A stretch of DNA of 64,000 bases, taken from NCBI RefSeq assembly GCF_040812015.1, contig NZ_JBFNXJ010000001.1:310001-374000 (forward strand), given 5' to 3'. The notes beneath the pieces were generated by a model. It worked only from the letters and a program-made list of their open reading frames with translations, had not been told where the DNA came from and ran no database searches. Position 1 is the stretch's first letter. Each line of letters starts with the position of its first letter. The DNA is from Chitinivorax sp. PXF-14 (GTDB lineage Bacteria; Pseudomonadota; Gammaproteobacteria; Burkholderiales; SCOH01). Shown here one piece after another: positions 1 to 8,639 of the stretch. Position numbers and translations under genes: made by a program.

Positions 1-866
1 ATGATGGCGGCCAGATAGTCGTTCATGCCGTCTGCCTTGATATACGGCTTCGCCTTGTCGGCCTCGGCACGCGCCTCGCTATAGCGCTTGGCAACGGCAA
101 GCAGATCGACCAGCCGCACATAGGCACTGATCTCCTTGGGGTTGTACTTGAGCAGGTTGCGGTAGCTGTTGATGGCCTCGTCGCTCTGTTGCAGCATCGT
201 GTAGACATCGGCCCGCACGCTCCAGGCTTCGGCGTTGTCCGGGTGCTGTGCCAGTACGTCGTTGATGAGCTTCAGCGTCTTGTCGACGTTACCGCGCAAC
301 AATTCGACCTGAGCCAGGCCGATGCTGGCCGGGCCTTTGCTCGCCGGCGTTGCCTGGGCGCGTTTGAACAGTTGCTCCGCTTGGTCGGCATCGCCCTGCA
401 TCAACAATGCCCGGCCACGATAGACCTGCGATGCCGCATCCAGCGTGCCGCTACCCGCCGCCAGCTCGGTTTCCTCGATGAGCTGCTGGAAGGACTTCTG
501 CTCGAATAGGGTCTGGCACAACAAGGGGAGGACCTGCTGCTGATCCGCACCGAGCTGGAAGGCCCGTCTGAGCTGCTTCTCCGCATCGTTTGCCTGGCCG
601 TTGGCGAGCAGGCTGCGGGCCAGCAGGATGCGGGTGTCTGCATTTCGCGGCTGCATGTCGACCGCGGCCTTCAGCTCCACCAGGGCTGTTGCATGCGCGC
701 CCTGCGCCGTGGCCTGGGCTGCCTCGGCAAGCAATTCGTCGTAAGTCGGGACATGCTGGCTGCAGGCTGCAATCAGCAGGCTGGCCGCCACTGCCAACAG
801 GCTTTGTTTGTGCCTGAACGCGGAGCCGCTGCGGTGCTGGTGGAGTGGGGGGCGGGGAAGAGGCAT
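1..866 (-). CDS. prsT: PrsT-like TPR lipoprotein of the PEP-CTERM system (partial, C-terminus outside window)
   Basis: An open frame runs from an ATG at 866 (minus strand) off the left window edge, giving 288 visible codons. Residues 22-36 form a lipoprotein signal whose lipobox reads LIAACS, so the mature protein should be anchored by its cysteine. The rest is tandem TPR-like helices; recognisable units include NADTRILLARSLLANGQ, GPASIGLAQVELLRGN and NAEAWSVRADVYTMLQQ. This lipobox-plus-TPR layout and wording match the PrsT proteins found with exosortase XrtA/PEP-CTERM loci, which are usually about 900 residues, so roughly two thirds would lie outside. A PEP-CTERM substrate is encoded just upstream on the same strand, which supports the call. 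Identification rests on recall of the family; a generic TPR lipoprotein is the alternative. Confidence 0.72.
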   Translation of the reverse strand, partial: MPLPRPPLHQHRSGSAFRHKQSLLAVAASLLIAACSQHVPTYDELLAEAAQATAQGAHATALVELKAAVDMQPRNADTRILLARSLLANGQANDAEKQLRRAFQLGADQQQVLPLLCQTLFEQKSFQQLIEETELAAGSGTLDAASQVYRGRALLMQGDADQAEQLFKRAQATPASKGPASIGLAQVELLRGNVDKTLKLINDVLAQHPDNAEAWSVRADVYTMLQQSDEAINSYRNLLKYNPKEISAYVRLVDLLAVAKRYSEARAEADKAKPYIKADGMNDYLAAI

Positions 867-1101
867 ATAAGCTGCGTGACTCGGTATGTATCGGTTGTGT
901 GTCGGCTGTCCACGCCCCAGGGGCAGTGTCGCCGACGGAAATATTGCGCCCTGGCTTAGGTCGATTGACGGGCTGGTATTGCCCTGATCAGGCAGCATAG
1001 CACGCAAGATATGCAAACATTCTATTTGGCCGACGAGATGTATTGCCAGGATGGATGCCCGTTCGGCATCAGGCCGTCTGGCGCCGAGTGCCAAAATGTC
1101 G

Positions 1102-1124
1102 AAAGGCCACCATCGGTGGCCTTT
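1102..1124 (-). terminator. Hairpin terminator after the PEP-CTERM gene
   Basis: Perfect inverted repeat AAAGGCCACC / GGTGGCCTTT with a 3-base loop, 32 bases beyond the stop codon of the minus-strand PEP-CTERM gene. It lies between that gene and prsT, suggesting separate transcripts. Confidence 0.75.
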
Positions 1125-1155
1125 CTGAGTGTTACTGCCGTTGCCGGTGAATGGC

Positions 1156-1950
1156 TTAGTGCTTCGTCCGCTTGCGGGCGCCGACCGCGGTCAGGGTCAG
1201 CAGGCCCAGTGCGAAGAGCGCGATTGAGGTCGGCTCGGGGACCTTGGTGGCGGTGAAGCTGCTCATCTTGAAGTAGTCATTGTTACCAGAGGCCAGGGCG
1301 CCGGAAACCAGCAGATAGCGCGAATTGCTCAAACCGGTGATGGCGTTGCTGGTGCCATTCGTGGTGTCGTTGAAGACCTTGGTGTTGGTCGACGTGAAGC
1401 CAAGCGAGGCAAGCGTCGAGGCCGTGCAGGTGCCGCTGCAGGCGGTGGTCAGGTCGAGGCCTGCTGCCAGATTGGAAGCACCGGTCCACATCTGGACATC
1501 GGAGTCGTAAGAGGTGCGGTTGGTATTGGTGCCGTAGTCTTGGAAGGCATTCCAGCCGATCTTGAACGAGTTCATCGCGTAAACGCTGTCGAACTCGAGC
1601 AGCAGGTAGTCCTGACGGGTGTTGTTGTCCAGTGCGTGCTGCGGTGCGGTGGTGCAGGTTTCGCCGTTGCTGCACACGGCCAGACCGCCGCTGTAGACGT
1701 CGGTTTGCGCCTTGGCCAGATTGCCGGTCGGCGCGCCGCTGCTTTGCGCCGCGTAGTAGGAGCTGGCCTTGATCCAGCTCGTGCCGTTGGTGAACTTCCA
1801 GCTATTGCCCGCACCGCTGCTGGTTTGGGTTTTCGTTGTGCTGGTCGTGGTCAGGTCCCATGTGACTGGCAAATTTGCCGACAGGGCGGGCAGCGCTCCG
1901 GCCAAGCCAAATGCCAGCGCCGTAATCTGAACGAGGTGGAGAGGTTTCAT
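1156..1950 (-). CDS. PEP-CTERM sorting-domain surface protein (XDP1-like)
   Basis: 264 residues. Residues 1-25 are a Sec signal peptide ending ALPALSA. The C-terminus (about 238-264) is a textbook PEP-CTERM signal: VPEPTS, a hydrophobic helix, then a basic RKRTKH tail. Such proteins are exported, cleaved by an exosortase and placed on the cell surface or in exopolysaccharide. The body is rich in Thr, Ser, Asn and Gly with two Cys pairs (near CSNGETC and CSGTC). The stretch HALDNNTRQDYLLLEFD followed by IGWN and a later DSDVQMW resembles the exosortase-dependent protein family XDP1, as I remember it. The PrsT-like gene follows on the same strand. No exosortase gene is in the window. Function unknown. 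Confidence 0.85.
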   Translation of the reverse strand: MKPLHLVQITALAFGLAGALPALSANLPVTWDLTTTSTTKTQTSSGAGNSWKFTNGTSWIKASSYYAAQSSGAPTGNLAKAQTDVYSGGLAVCSNGETCTTAPQHALDNNTRQDYLLLEFDSVYAMNSFKIGWNAFQDYGTNTNRTSYDSDVQMWTGASNLAAGLDLTTACSGTCTASTLASLGFTSTNTKVFNDTTNGTSNAITGLSNSRYLLVSGALASGNNDYFKMSSFTATKVPEPTSIALFALGLLTLTAVGARKRTKH

Positions 1951-2342
1951 CGTCGATAATCCCAGAGATGTTCCGAATTCTGTAAGCCGTCCCGGCTTCT
2001 AGCCTTGAACTGGCGGGGCAAGCGATGCAATGACCTTGGCTGGATGTTGACTGAGCGTTCAGGTCTTCAAAGTGGCATTCCGTTTTCTTGCCGCTATTTA
2101 AGTTACTGAGTAAGCAATTTACATGCCGGAGTGCGCATGACAGTGATATAAAAGGCTTTCCGCCGGATTTGCTGCAACCGTTTCCCCGTATGTGTAAAAA
2201 TATTCGACACATTCTTTGGGCTGGATGTTCATGCTTGCGCAGCAAGTGGCATCTTCATGCCCCATATGCTCATGCTCGCTGTTTGCAGCCGCGCGACCGG
2301 CGCCGCATGGCAAACGGGACGATTGCCGGTTTCCCGATATAT
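1951..2342. other. Gene-free stretch between PEP-CTERM gene and phoR
   Basis: 392 bases between the start of the PEP-CTERM gene and the end of phoR, both on the minus strand. It must hold the PEP-CTERM promoter. I looked for a sigma-54 GG-N10-GC element reading toward that gene and found only a poor match (bases 2021-2036). Short open frames here on both strands have no recognisable product. The segment is more AT-rich than its surroundings, as expected for a regulatory region. Confidence 0.5.
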
Positions 2343-3671
2343 CTATGGTTTCGCAATCATGGCCGGGCTGGCTGCCTGCACCGCCAGTCGGTCGGGCGGA
2401 AAACATGCCTGGAAGCAGCTGCCCATGCCCGGCTGGGATTGAATCTCCAGTGTGGCGTGATGGCGTAGCAGGATGTGTTTGACGATGGCCAGGCCCAGAC
2501 CCGTGCCGCCGGTATCTCGCGAGCGGCCCTTGTCGACGCGGTAGAAGCGCTCGGTCAGGCGAGGGATGTGCTGCGGGTCGATGCCGATACCGGTGTCCGT
2601 GACGGAGAATACGGCCCGGCGGTTCTCCGTTTTCCACACCAGCCGGATGTCGCCACCCTCTGGTGTGTAGCGGATCGCATTGCTGACCAGATTGCTGAAG
2701 GCGCTGTAGAGTTCGTCGCGATTGCCCAGTACATGGAACTCAGTCGCCAGATCCAGTGTGATGTGGTGGCGATCGGCGCTGATGGTCTGGGCATCGGCGA
2801 AGATGCTCTGCAGCATCTGCGGGATATTGACCGGCTCATCGCGTGATTGATTCTGCCCGTTCTCCAGGCGCGACAGGATCAGCAGGTCCTCGACGATGCG
2901 CTGCATGCGCTTGGCCTGGTCGAGCATCAGTCGCATGTAGCGCGTCGTGGCGGCCGGATCGGGGTGCTCCAGGTCGAGCAGGGTCTCGAGAAAGCCGCCA
3001 ATGACGGTGAGTGGCGTGCGCAGCTCGTGCGAGACGTTGGCGACGAAATCGCGCAGGACGGTCTGGACTTTCTCCAGTTGCGTGATGTCGCGGCTGATCA
3101 GCAGCTTGCGCGTCGAATCAAACGGCACCAGCTGGACGGACAGCAACAGCTCCTGGCTGCGACTGGGACGGAAGTTCAGCGGGTGGGCGTAATCGAGTGC
3201 GTGCAGGTATTCGACGAAATCGGGATTACGCACCAAGTAGCTGATCTGCTGGCCGATGTCCTGGCGCCGATCGAGGCCGAAGTGACGCATCGCTACCGGG
3301 TTGCACCATTCGATGCGGTCCTTCTCGTTGAGCACCACCACACCATCCGGCATGGCTTCGCCGGCGCTGATGAAGCGGTCGAGCGCGGATGACAGCTTCT
3401 GCTGGCTGCGAAACTGGGTGCGGACCATCTGGTAGAGCCGATGGTAGACCGCCTCCCAGGTGCCGAAGCTCTCCGGCACCTGCTCCATGGTCGGATTTTT
3501 CAACCAGGCGTGCAGCTTGCCAAGCTGACGCACATGAAACGCCAGGATCAGCAGCAGCAATGCGATGAAGGCCAGGGCCGTGCCCAGCGGGCCATGCCAT
3601 GGCCAGGCCATGAGTGATAGCGCCAACGCTACGGCGAGCGCTATCAGAGTACGACTGTAAAAACCCAGCAA
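2343..3671 (-). CDS. phoR: Phosphate regulon sensor histidine kinase PhoR
   Basis: 442 residues. Two close membrane helices (about 8-25 and 29-47) leave almost no periplasmic domain, as is typical of PhoR, which senses phosphate through the Pst/PhoU transporter. A linker and PAS domain follow (about 104-195), then the HisKA dimerisation box VSHELRTPLTVIGG with the phospho-accepting His near 215. The C-terminal ATPase domain has the N box (FSNLVSNAIRYTPEGG), DTGIGI and GTGLGLAIVKH. It sits 54 bases downstream of phoB on the same strand, so the pair is probably co-transcribed. Nothing is missing from the catalytic core. No pst or phoU genes are present nearby. Confidence 0.93.
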   Translation of the reverse strand: MLGFYSRTLIALAVALALSLMAWPWHGPLGTALAFIALLLLILAFHVRQLGKLHAWLKNPTMEQVPESFGTWEAVYHRLYQMVRTQFRSQQKLSSALDRFISAGEAMPDGVVVLNEKDRIEWCNPVAMRHFGLDRRQDIGQQISYLVRNPDFVEYLHALDYAHPLNFRPSRSQELLLSVQLVPFDSTRKLLISRDITQLEKVQTVLRDFVANVSHELRTPLTVIGGFLETLLDLEHPDPAATTRYMRLMLDQAKRMQRIVEDLLILSRLENGQNQSRDEPVNIPQMLQSIFADAQTISADRHHITLDLATEFHVLGNRDELYSAFSNLVSNAIRYTPEGGDIRLVWKTENRRAVFSVTDTGIGIDPQHIPRLTERFYRVDKGRSRDTGGTGLGLAIVKHILLRHHATLEIQSQPGMGSCFQACFPPDRLAVQAASPAMIAKP

Positions 3672-3725
3672 GATATAACGTTCCAGTCGTCGAATGCCGA
3701 AATTATCTCATGCAGCGTGTTGCAA

Positions 3726-4415
3726 TCATGCCTGCGCCGAAAAACGGTAGCCCGCACCGCGCACGGTCTGGATCAGATCCGCATGGTTGGAGGGCTCCAG
3801 CGCGCCGCGTAGACGGCGGATGTGGACGTCGACGGTGCGTTCCTCGACGAATACATGGTCGCCCCATACATGGTCGAGTAATTGCGAGCGCGAGTGCACG
3901 CGTTCCGAGTGTGTCATGAAAAAATGCAGCAGCCGGAATTCGGTCGGGCCCAAGTCGAGCGACTGGCCATCCGCCGTGACGCGATGGGTGGCGGGGTCGA
4001 GCCGCAGCCCCTTGACCTCGACCGCGTCGTCCGTCATTTGCGGCGCGCGGCGGCGCAACACCGCCTTGATGCGGGCTTGCAGCTCGCGCGGGCTGAACGG
4101 CTTGGTGATGTAGTCGTCAGCGCCGCTGTCGAGGCCCTGGATCTTGTCGTGCTCTTCCGAGCGCGCGGTCAGCATGATGACCGGGACCTGTTTGGTGCGC
4201 TCGTCGGCGCGCAGGCGCTTGGCGAAATCGATGCCGGACAGGCCTGGCAGCATCCAGTCGAGCAGCACGAGATCGGGCAGTGCGCTCTTGACGTAGTTGA
4301 GGCCCTGTTCTGCTGATTCCGCCCGCAGCACGTGATGGCCGGCCTGCTCGAGATTGAAGGCAATCAGTTCCTGTATCGCCGGCTCGTCTTCGACAAGCAG
4401 AATATTTGCGGCCAT
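3726..4415 (-). CDS. phoB: Phosphate regulon response regulator PhoB
   Basis: 229 residues, the usual PhoB length. The receiver domain (1-120) has the acidic pair at D10/E11, phospho-acceptor D53 in LLDWMLPG, T83 in MLTARSEE and K105 in ITKPFSPREL. The C-terminal winged-helix DNA-binding domain (about 130-228) contains LDLGPTEFRLLHFFMTH and VDVHIRRLRGAL, characteristic of OmpR/PhoB proteins. The start is the ATG at 4415. The gene precedes phoR and has a Pho-box-like direct repeat 49-66 bases upstream of its start, which implies autoregulation under phosphate starvation. Confidence 0.94.
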   Translation of the reverse strand: MAANILLVEDEPAIQELIAFNLEQAGHHVLRAESAEQGLNYVKSALPDLVLLDWMLPGLSGIDFAKRLRADERTKQVPVIMLTARSEEHDKIQGLDSGADDYITKPFSPRELQARIKAVLRRRAPQMTDDAVEVKGLRLDPATHRVTADGQSLDLGPTEFRLLHFFMTHSERVHSRSQLLDHVWGDHVFVEERTVDVHIRRLRGALEPSNHADLIQTVRGAGYRFSAQA

Positions 4416-4463
4416 GAATCGTGTCCCTTAACAATTTTTGTGTTGCAAGGATAGGTAAGCAAT

Positions 4464-4481
4464 ATTACATAAAAATGACAA
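4464..4481 (-). promoter_or_regulatory. Candidate Pho box upstream of phoB
   Basis: Read on the minus strand: TTGTCAT-TTTT-ATGTAAT, two 7-base half-sites with an 11-base period and an AT-only spacer. The PhoB consensus is a direct repeat of CTGTCAT with the same period. It lies between phoB and the divergent DUF971/ubiE genes, so it could act on either side; position and strand favour phoB. Confidence 0.6.
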
Positions 4482-4566
4482 CTCCATTGGCTTGCCCGGG
4501 CGCCTCTACTGCGCGCTGACCTGGGTTTTGGTAACATGCTGGAGTTTGTTTCCCCGGAGCCGCCTG

Positions 4567-4938
4567 ATGGCTGGCCTGTCTGCGCATTCCCCCATCCCCA
4601 CCGAGATCCGGTTGCACCAGCGTTCGCGCGTGCTGGAGCTGAGTTTCAGCGACGGCGCGCGATTCGAGCTGTCGTGCGAGTACCTGCGCGTGTTCTCGCC
4701 ATCCGCCGAGGTACGCGGGCATTCGCCGGCGCAGGCGAAGCTGCAGACGGGCAAGCGCAATGTGCAGATCGCCGCGATCGAGCCGGTCGGCAACTATGCG
4801 GTGAAGCTGGTGTTTGACGATGGGCACGATTCGGGCCTGTATTCCTGGGATTATCTATACGAGCTCGGCATCAAGCACGAGCAGAATTGGCAGCAATATC
4901 TGGCGCAGCTCGAGGCTGCCGGCGCGAGCAGGGAGTAA
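4567..4938 (+). CDS. DUF971 (gamma-butyrobetaine hydroxylase N-terminal-like) protein
   Basis: 123 residues starting at the ATG at 4567 (MAGLSAH); a longer in-frame extension from 4492 has no homology feel. The domain spans nearly the whole protein, with the typical LHQRSRVLELSFSDGARFELSCEYLRVFSPSAEV opening (here split: LHQRSRVLELSF at about 17-28 and FELSCEYLRVFSP at 34-46), then VGNYAVKLVFDDGHDSGLYSWDYL ending in the Trp-Tyr motif. These small proteins are thought to bind metal or help Fe-S handling. In betaproteobacteria the gene usually stands directly before ubiE, exactly as here (3-base gap), so a link to ubiquinone synthesis is likely but unproven. Confidence 0.85.
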   Translation: MAGLSAHSPIPTEIRLHQRSRVLELSFSDGARFELSCEYLRVFSPSAEVRGHSPAQAKLQTGKRNVQIAAIEPVGNYAVKLVFDDGHDSGLYSWDYLYELGIKHEQNWQQYLAQLEAAGASRE

Positions 4939-4941
4939 GCG

Positions 4942-5676
4942 ATGGACAACAAGACCCACTTTGGTTACGAAACCGTCAACGAATCGGAAAAGGCGCGCAA
5001 GGTCGCGGGCGTGTTCCACTCGGTGGCGCAGAAATACGATGTGATGAACGATCTGATGTCGGGCGGCCTGCACCGCCTGTGGAAGATCTTCGCCATTGAG
5101 CAGTCCGGCGTGCGCGAAGGCGCGCGGGTGCTCGACATCGCGGGCGGTACGGGCGATTTGTCCTATGCCTTCAGCAAGAAGGTCGGCAAGACGGGCCAGG
5201 TTTGGCTCACCGACATCAACAGCTCCATGCTCGGCGTTGGGCGCGACCGCATGCTCGACCGCGGGGTGATCATGCCGGTCGCCCAATGCGATGCCGAGAA
5301 GCTGCCGTTCCCCAACGACTATTTCGATTGCGTCACGGTGGCCTTCGGCCTGCGCAACATGACGCACAAGGATGCCGCACTGCGCGAGATGCACCGTGTG
5401 GTGAAGCCTGGCGGGCGCCTCTTGGTACTGGAATTCTCCAAGGTGTGGAAGCCGTTGTCGCCGCTATATGACCTGTACTCGTTCAAGGCGCTGCCGCTGA
5501 TGGGCAAGCTCATCACCCAGGATGCCGACAGCTACCGCTATCTGGCCGAGTCGATCCGCATGCACCCGGGGCAGGAAGAGCTCAAGCAGATGATGCTCGA
5601 TGCCGGCTTCGATCGTGTCGACTACCACAATATGACGGCAGGCGTGGTTGCCCTGCACAAGGGTTTCAAGTTCTGA
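4942..5676 (+). CDS. ubiE: Ubiquinone/menaquinone C-methyltransferase UbiE
   Basis: 244 residues, class I SAM-dependent methyltransferase that adds the C-methyl group to 2-polyprenyl-1,4-benzoquinol (and demethylmenaquinol where made). SAM-binding motif I reads [11 protein letters not shown] (about 64-74); the conserved UbiE signatures [28 protein letters not shown] and [15 protein letters not shown] are all present, and it ends [11 protein letters not shown] as the family does. It starts 3 bases after the DUF971 stop and heads a row of quinone genes that continues with ubiJ and ubiB after an intervening exporter gene. Confidence 0.96.
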   Translation: MDNKTHFGYETVNESEKARKVAGVFHSVAQKYDVMNDLMSGGLHRLWKIFAIEQSGVREGARVLDIAGGTGDLSYAFSKKVGKTGQVWLTDINSSMLGVGRDRMLDRGVIMPVAQCDAEKLPFPNDYFDCVTVAFGLRNMTHKDAALREMHRVVKPGGRLLVLEFSKVWKPLSPLYDLYSFKALPLMGKLITQDADSYRYLAESIRMHPGQEELKQMMLDAGFDRVDYHNMTAGVVALHKGFKF

Positions 5677-5704
5677 GCTGAGAACGGCGGGCAAAGGGGG
5701 CGAG

Positions 5705-6340
5705 ATGACGGGGATTCATGATCTTTGGGCGTTTGTGTTGGCCGGCATCGCCGTCAACCTGCTGCCGGGGCCCGACAGCATGTACGTGGTCGGCCGCAGC
5801 CTGGCACAGGGGCGCGGGGCCGGCGTGTTGTCCGCGCTCGGTATTGCGGTGGGGTGCCTGGTCCACATCGTGTTCGCCGCGCTCGGCCTGTCCGCGTTGC
5901 TCGCTCAGTCCGCGTTTGCCTTCGATGTGGTCAAGTACATTGGGGCCGCCTACCTGCTCTACCTCGGTATCACCATGGCCCGCAGTCGTGAGCATAAGCG
6001 CGCCGCCCCGGTTGACGCCGGCACGGCCTACCTGCGCGTGTTCACGCAGGGCCTGCTGACCAATGTGTTCAATCCCAAGGTGGCCCTGTTCTTCCTGGCC
6101 TTCCTGCCGCAATTTGTCGATCATCAGGCCGGTGTACTGCCTTTCTTCATGCTCGGCCTGCTGTTCAATACCACCGGCACCATGTGGAATCTTTTCCTGG
6201 CCTGGAGTGCCGCCAGTGTCGCGCAGCGTTTCCAGCGCAATCAGCGTTTCTCGATGTGGCTCAATCGCGCCACCGGCATCCTGTTTGTCGCGCTGGGGCT
6301 CAACCTGCTGCGTGCCAGGCTGTCGCCGGGTGTTAACTGA
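5705..6340 (+). CDS. LysE/RhtB-family amino-acid exporter
   Basis: 211 residues beginning at the ATG at 5705, which has a GGGGGCGAG upstream. Six hydrophobic segments are visible and the N-terminal signature NLLPGPDSMYVVGRSLAQGR plus NVFNPKVALFFLAFLPQFV are diagnostic of the LysE/RhtB translocators, inner-membrane proteins that export amino acids or homoserine-type metabolites. The exact substrate cannot be read. It lies 28 bases after ubiE, and its stop overlaps the ubiJ start by one base (TGATG), so it is transcribed within the ubiquinone gene row. In many betaproteobacteria a Tim44-like gene occupies this spot, which makes the exporter an unusual neighbour. Confidence 0.9.
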   Translation: MTGIHDLWAFVLAGIAVNLLPGPDSMYVVGRSLAQGRGAGVLSALGIAVGCLVHIVFAALGLSALLAQSAFAFDVVKYIGAAYLLYLGITMARSREHKRAAPVDAGTAYLRVFTQGLLTNVFNPKVALFFLAFLPQFVDHQAGVLPFFMLGLLFNTTGTMWNLFLAWSAASVAQRFQRNQRFSMWLNRATGILFVALGLNLLRARLSPGVN

Positions 6341-6918
6341 TGCTGATTCTGCTGATCAACCACCTATTGGCACAGCAAGGCCAGTTGCGCAGGGAATTGG
6401 CAAGATTCGAAGGCAAGGTTGCCGAGATCGTCGCCTTGCCGGTCTCCGCGCGTTTCCAGATCCAGCCGGACGGCCTGCTGGTGTCTTCTGCCGAGGCGCC
6501 ACTGACCACGCTGCGTTTCTCGCCGTCGCTGTTGCCGAGGTTGGCCCTGCGCGATGAAGCTGCCTACCGGGAAATCGTGGTGGACGGCGATGCGTTACTG
6601 GGCGCGGAGATCGGCAAGCTGCTGAGAAACCTGCGCTGGGATGCCGCAGAAGACATGTCGCGCTTGTTTGGCGACGTCGTCACGCATCGCCTGACGCGTG
6701 CCGGTGCCACTCTATTTGGCGCCTGCGGCGAGTTGTTGCAACGTCTGGCCAGCCAGTACGCCGAACATTGGACGCAGGAGCGCCCATTGCTGGCCAAGCC
6801 CGACGGCGTCGCTCAATACCTGCAAGAGGTCGATCACCTGCGCGATGCGGTGGAGCGGCTGGAAAAACGTCTGGCCCACCTCGAAAACCGCTCCCACGAG
6901 CTACCGTCCCGCCACTGA
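6340..6918 (+). CDS. ubiJ: Ubiquinone biosynthesis accessory factor UbiJ (SCP2 domain)
   Basis: 192 residues. The first ~115 form an SCP2-type lipid-binding domain; the C-terminal part (about 150-190) is a predicted coiled coil (EVDHLRDAVERLEKRLAHLENR), the layout of UbiJ, which with UbiK carries hydrophobic ubiquinone intermediates in the soluble Ubi complex. Its position between ubiE and ubiB is the classic order. Start overlaps the exporter stop by one base, indicating coupled translation. The sequence of this family is weakly conserved, so context carries much of the call. Confidence 0.88.
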   Translation: MLILLINHLLAQQGQLRRELARFEGKVAEIVALPVSARFQIQPDGLLVSSAEAPLTTLRFSPSLLPRLALRDEAAYREIVVDGDALLGAEIGKLLRNLRWDAAEDMSRLFGDVVTHRLTRAGATLFGACGELLQRLASQYAEHWTQERPLLAKPDGVAQYLQEVDHLRDAVERLEKRLAHLENRSHELPSRH

Positions 6919-6927
6919 TCATCTCTC

Positions 6928-8436
6928 ATGTTCCTGCTTCGCCTGCTGAAAATCCTGCGTGTGCTGTTCGCCTATGGGCTCGACGAGTTCCTGCTCGGGC
7001 ATCGGCGCCTGAAGCCCGTGCGCATCGTACTGCGCACCTTGCTGTTCTGGCGCGATCTGTCCGCCCCGCGCGGGGTCAGGCTGAGACGTGCGCTGGAGCG
7101 CCTGGGGCCGATCTTCGTCAAGTTCGGACAGGTGTTGTCGACACGCCGCGACATCCTGCCGGATGACATCGCGGACGAACTGGCACGCCTGCAGGACAAG
7201 GTGCCGCCTTTCGACAGCCGGCTTGCCCGAGAGGTGCTGCGGCGCAATCTCGGGGCGACGCCAGAACAGATTTTCCAGCGTTTCGACGATCAACCCGTGG
7301 CCAGCGCATCGGTGGCCCAGGTGCATTACGCGGTGTTGCCGAATGGGCATGAGGTAGCAGTCAAAATCCTGCGGCCCGGCATTTTGTCCGTCATCGACCA
7401 GGATCTCGCGCTGATGCGCATCTTCGCCGGCCTGGTGGAACGTGCATCGAGCGACGGCAAGCGCTTGCGCCCGCGCGAAGTGGTGGCCGAGTTCGACAAA
7501 TACCTGCATGACGAACTCGACCTGATGCGCGAGGCGGCCAACGCGAGCCAGCTCCGGCGCAACTTCACCAACTCGCCCATGCTGATCGTGCCCGAGGTGC
7601 ACTGGGACTATTGCTCGCGTGAAGTGATGGTGCTCGAGTGGATGCGCGGCACGCCGATCAGCCAGATCGAGCGTTTGCGCAGCGAGGGTATCGATCTCAA
7701 GCGGCTCGGCCGCTACGGTGTGGAGATTTTCTTCACCCAGGTGTTCCGCGACGGCTTCTTCCACGCCGACATGCACCCCGGCAATATCTTCGTGGCGCCG
7801 GACGGCCGTTACATCGCGCTCGACTTCGGCATCGTCGGCACGCTCACCGATTTCGACAAGCACTATCTGGCGGTCAACTTCCTCGCTTTCTTCAACCGCG
7901 ACTACAAGCGCGTGGCCACGGCGCACATCGAGTCGGGTTGGGTGCCGGCAGAGACGCGAGCAGAGGAGCTCGAAGCGGCCGTGCGCACGGTATGTGAGCC
8001 GATTTTTGACCGGCCCTTGTCTGAAATCTCGTTCGGGCAGGTGCTGTTGCGCCTGTTCGAAACCTCCCGCCGTTTCAATGTTGAAGTCCAGCCGCAGCTG
8101 GTGCTGCTGCAAAAGACGCTACTCAACATCGAAGGCCTGGGCCGCCAGCTCGACCCCGATCTCGATCTGTGGGAAACCGCCAAGCCTTTCCTCGAACGCT
8201 GGATGCACGAACAGTTCGGCATGGCGGCACTGGTGCGCAATTTCAAGCGCGAAGTGCCGCAGTTCGCCGCGCTGATCCCGGAGCTGCCGCGCCGTCTGCA
8301 CGAGGCCCTGTCGGCGGATCGCTCCGAGATGATGACCCAGGCTTATGTGCAGCTGATGCGCGAGCAAAAACGGCAGAACTTTCTGCTCGCCTTGATTGTC
8401 ATTCTCCTCGCTGCCTTGTTGCTGACTAGGCTCTGA
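6928..8436 (+). CDS. ubiB: Ubiquinone biosynthesis kinase-like ATPase UbiB
   Basis: 502 residues, atypical protein-kinase-like (ADCK/ABC1) ATPase needed for ubiquinone synthesis. The family-specific KxGQ motif is seen in [16 protein letters not shown] (about 69-84), the Ala-rich nucleotide loop in [10 protein letters not shown], the catalytic lysine in VAVKILRP, and the metal and catalytic residues in [11 protein letters not shown] and ALDFGIVG. Two C-terminal membrane segments end the protein ([18 protein letters not shown]). It follows ubiJ by 9 bases and closes the ubi gene row; the next gene starts after a 203-base AT-rich gap. Confidence 0.96.
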   Translation: MFLLRLLKILRVLFAYGLDEFLLGHRRLKPVRIVLRTLLFWRDLSAPRGVRLRRALERLGPIFVKFGQVLSTRRDILPDDIADELARLQDKVPPFDSRLAREVLRRNLGATPEQIFQRFDDQPVASASVAQVHYAVLPNGHEVAVKILRPGILSVIDQDLALMRIFAGLVERASSDGKRLRPREVVAEFDKYLHDELDLMREAANASQLRRNFTNSPMLIVPEVHWDYCSREVMVLEWMRGTPISQIERLRSEGIDLKRLGRYGVEIFFTQVFRDGFFHADMHPGNIFVAPDGRYIALDFGIVGTLTDFDKHYLAVNFLAFFNRDYKRVATAHIESGWVPAETRAEELEAAVRTVCEPIFDRPLSEISFGQVLLRLFETSRRFNVEVQPQLVLLQKTLLNIEGLGRQLDPDLDLWETAKPFLERWMHEQFGMAALVRNFKREVPQFAALIPELPRRLHEALSADRSEMMTQAYVQLMREQKRQNFLLALIVILLAALLLTRL

Positions 8437-8551
8437 ATCTCTCTGTATATCCGCAGAAAAAGATGCCGCACAACAACGGTCGGTGCCTGTACATTAGAGT
8501 TTAATCATACGATTCAATCGTTTGTATTCGATTTTTGGTTGAATTAGTGTT

Positions 8552-8578
8552 TTGACTTTAATATGATGCTGGTATTTT
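8552..8578 (+). promoter_or_regulatory. Possible sigma-70 promoter for the Sel1-repeat gene
   Basis: TTGACT and TATTTT separated by 15 bases in a clearly AT-rich stretch after ubiB. The spacer is short, so the exact hexamers are uncertain, but the local base composition marks a promoter region about 60 bases before the next start codon. Confidence 0.35.
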
Positions 8579-8639
8579 AGAGCGCGCGTTCGGCACCCCG
8601 GCCGATATGCAAAGCGCGGCAAATAGAGGAGCGGGAGCT

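Noticed and set aside
2021-2036. Possible sigma-54 element toward the PEP-CTERM gene
   Set aside because: Only the GG-N10-GC skeleton is present; the rest does not fit TGGCAC-N5-TTGCA, so it is probably chance.
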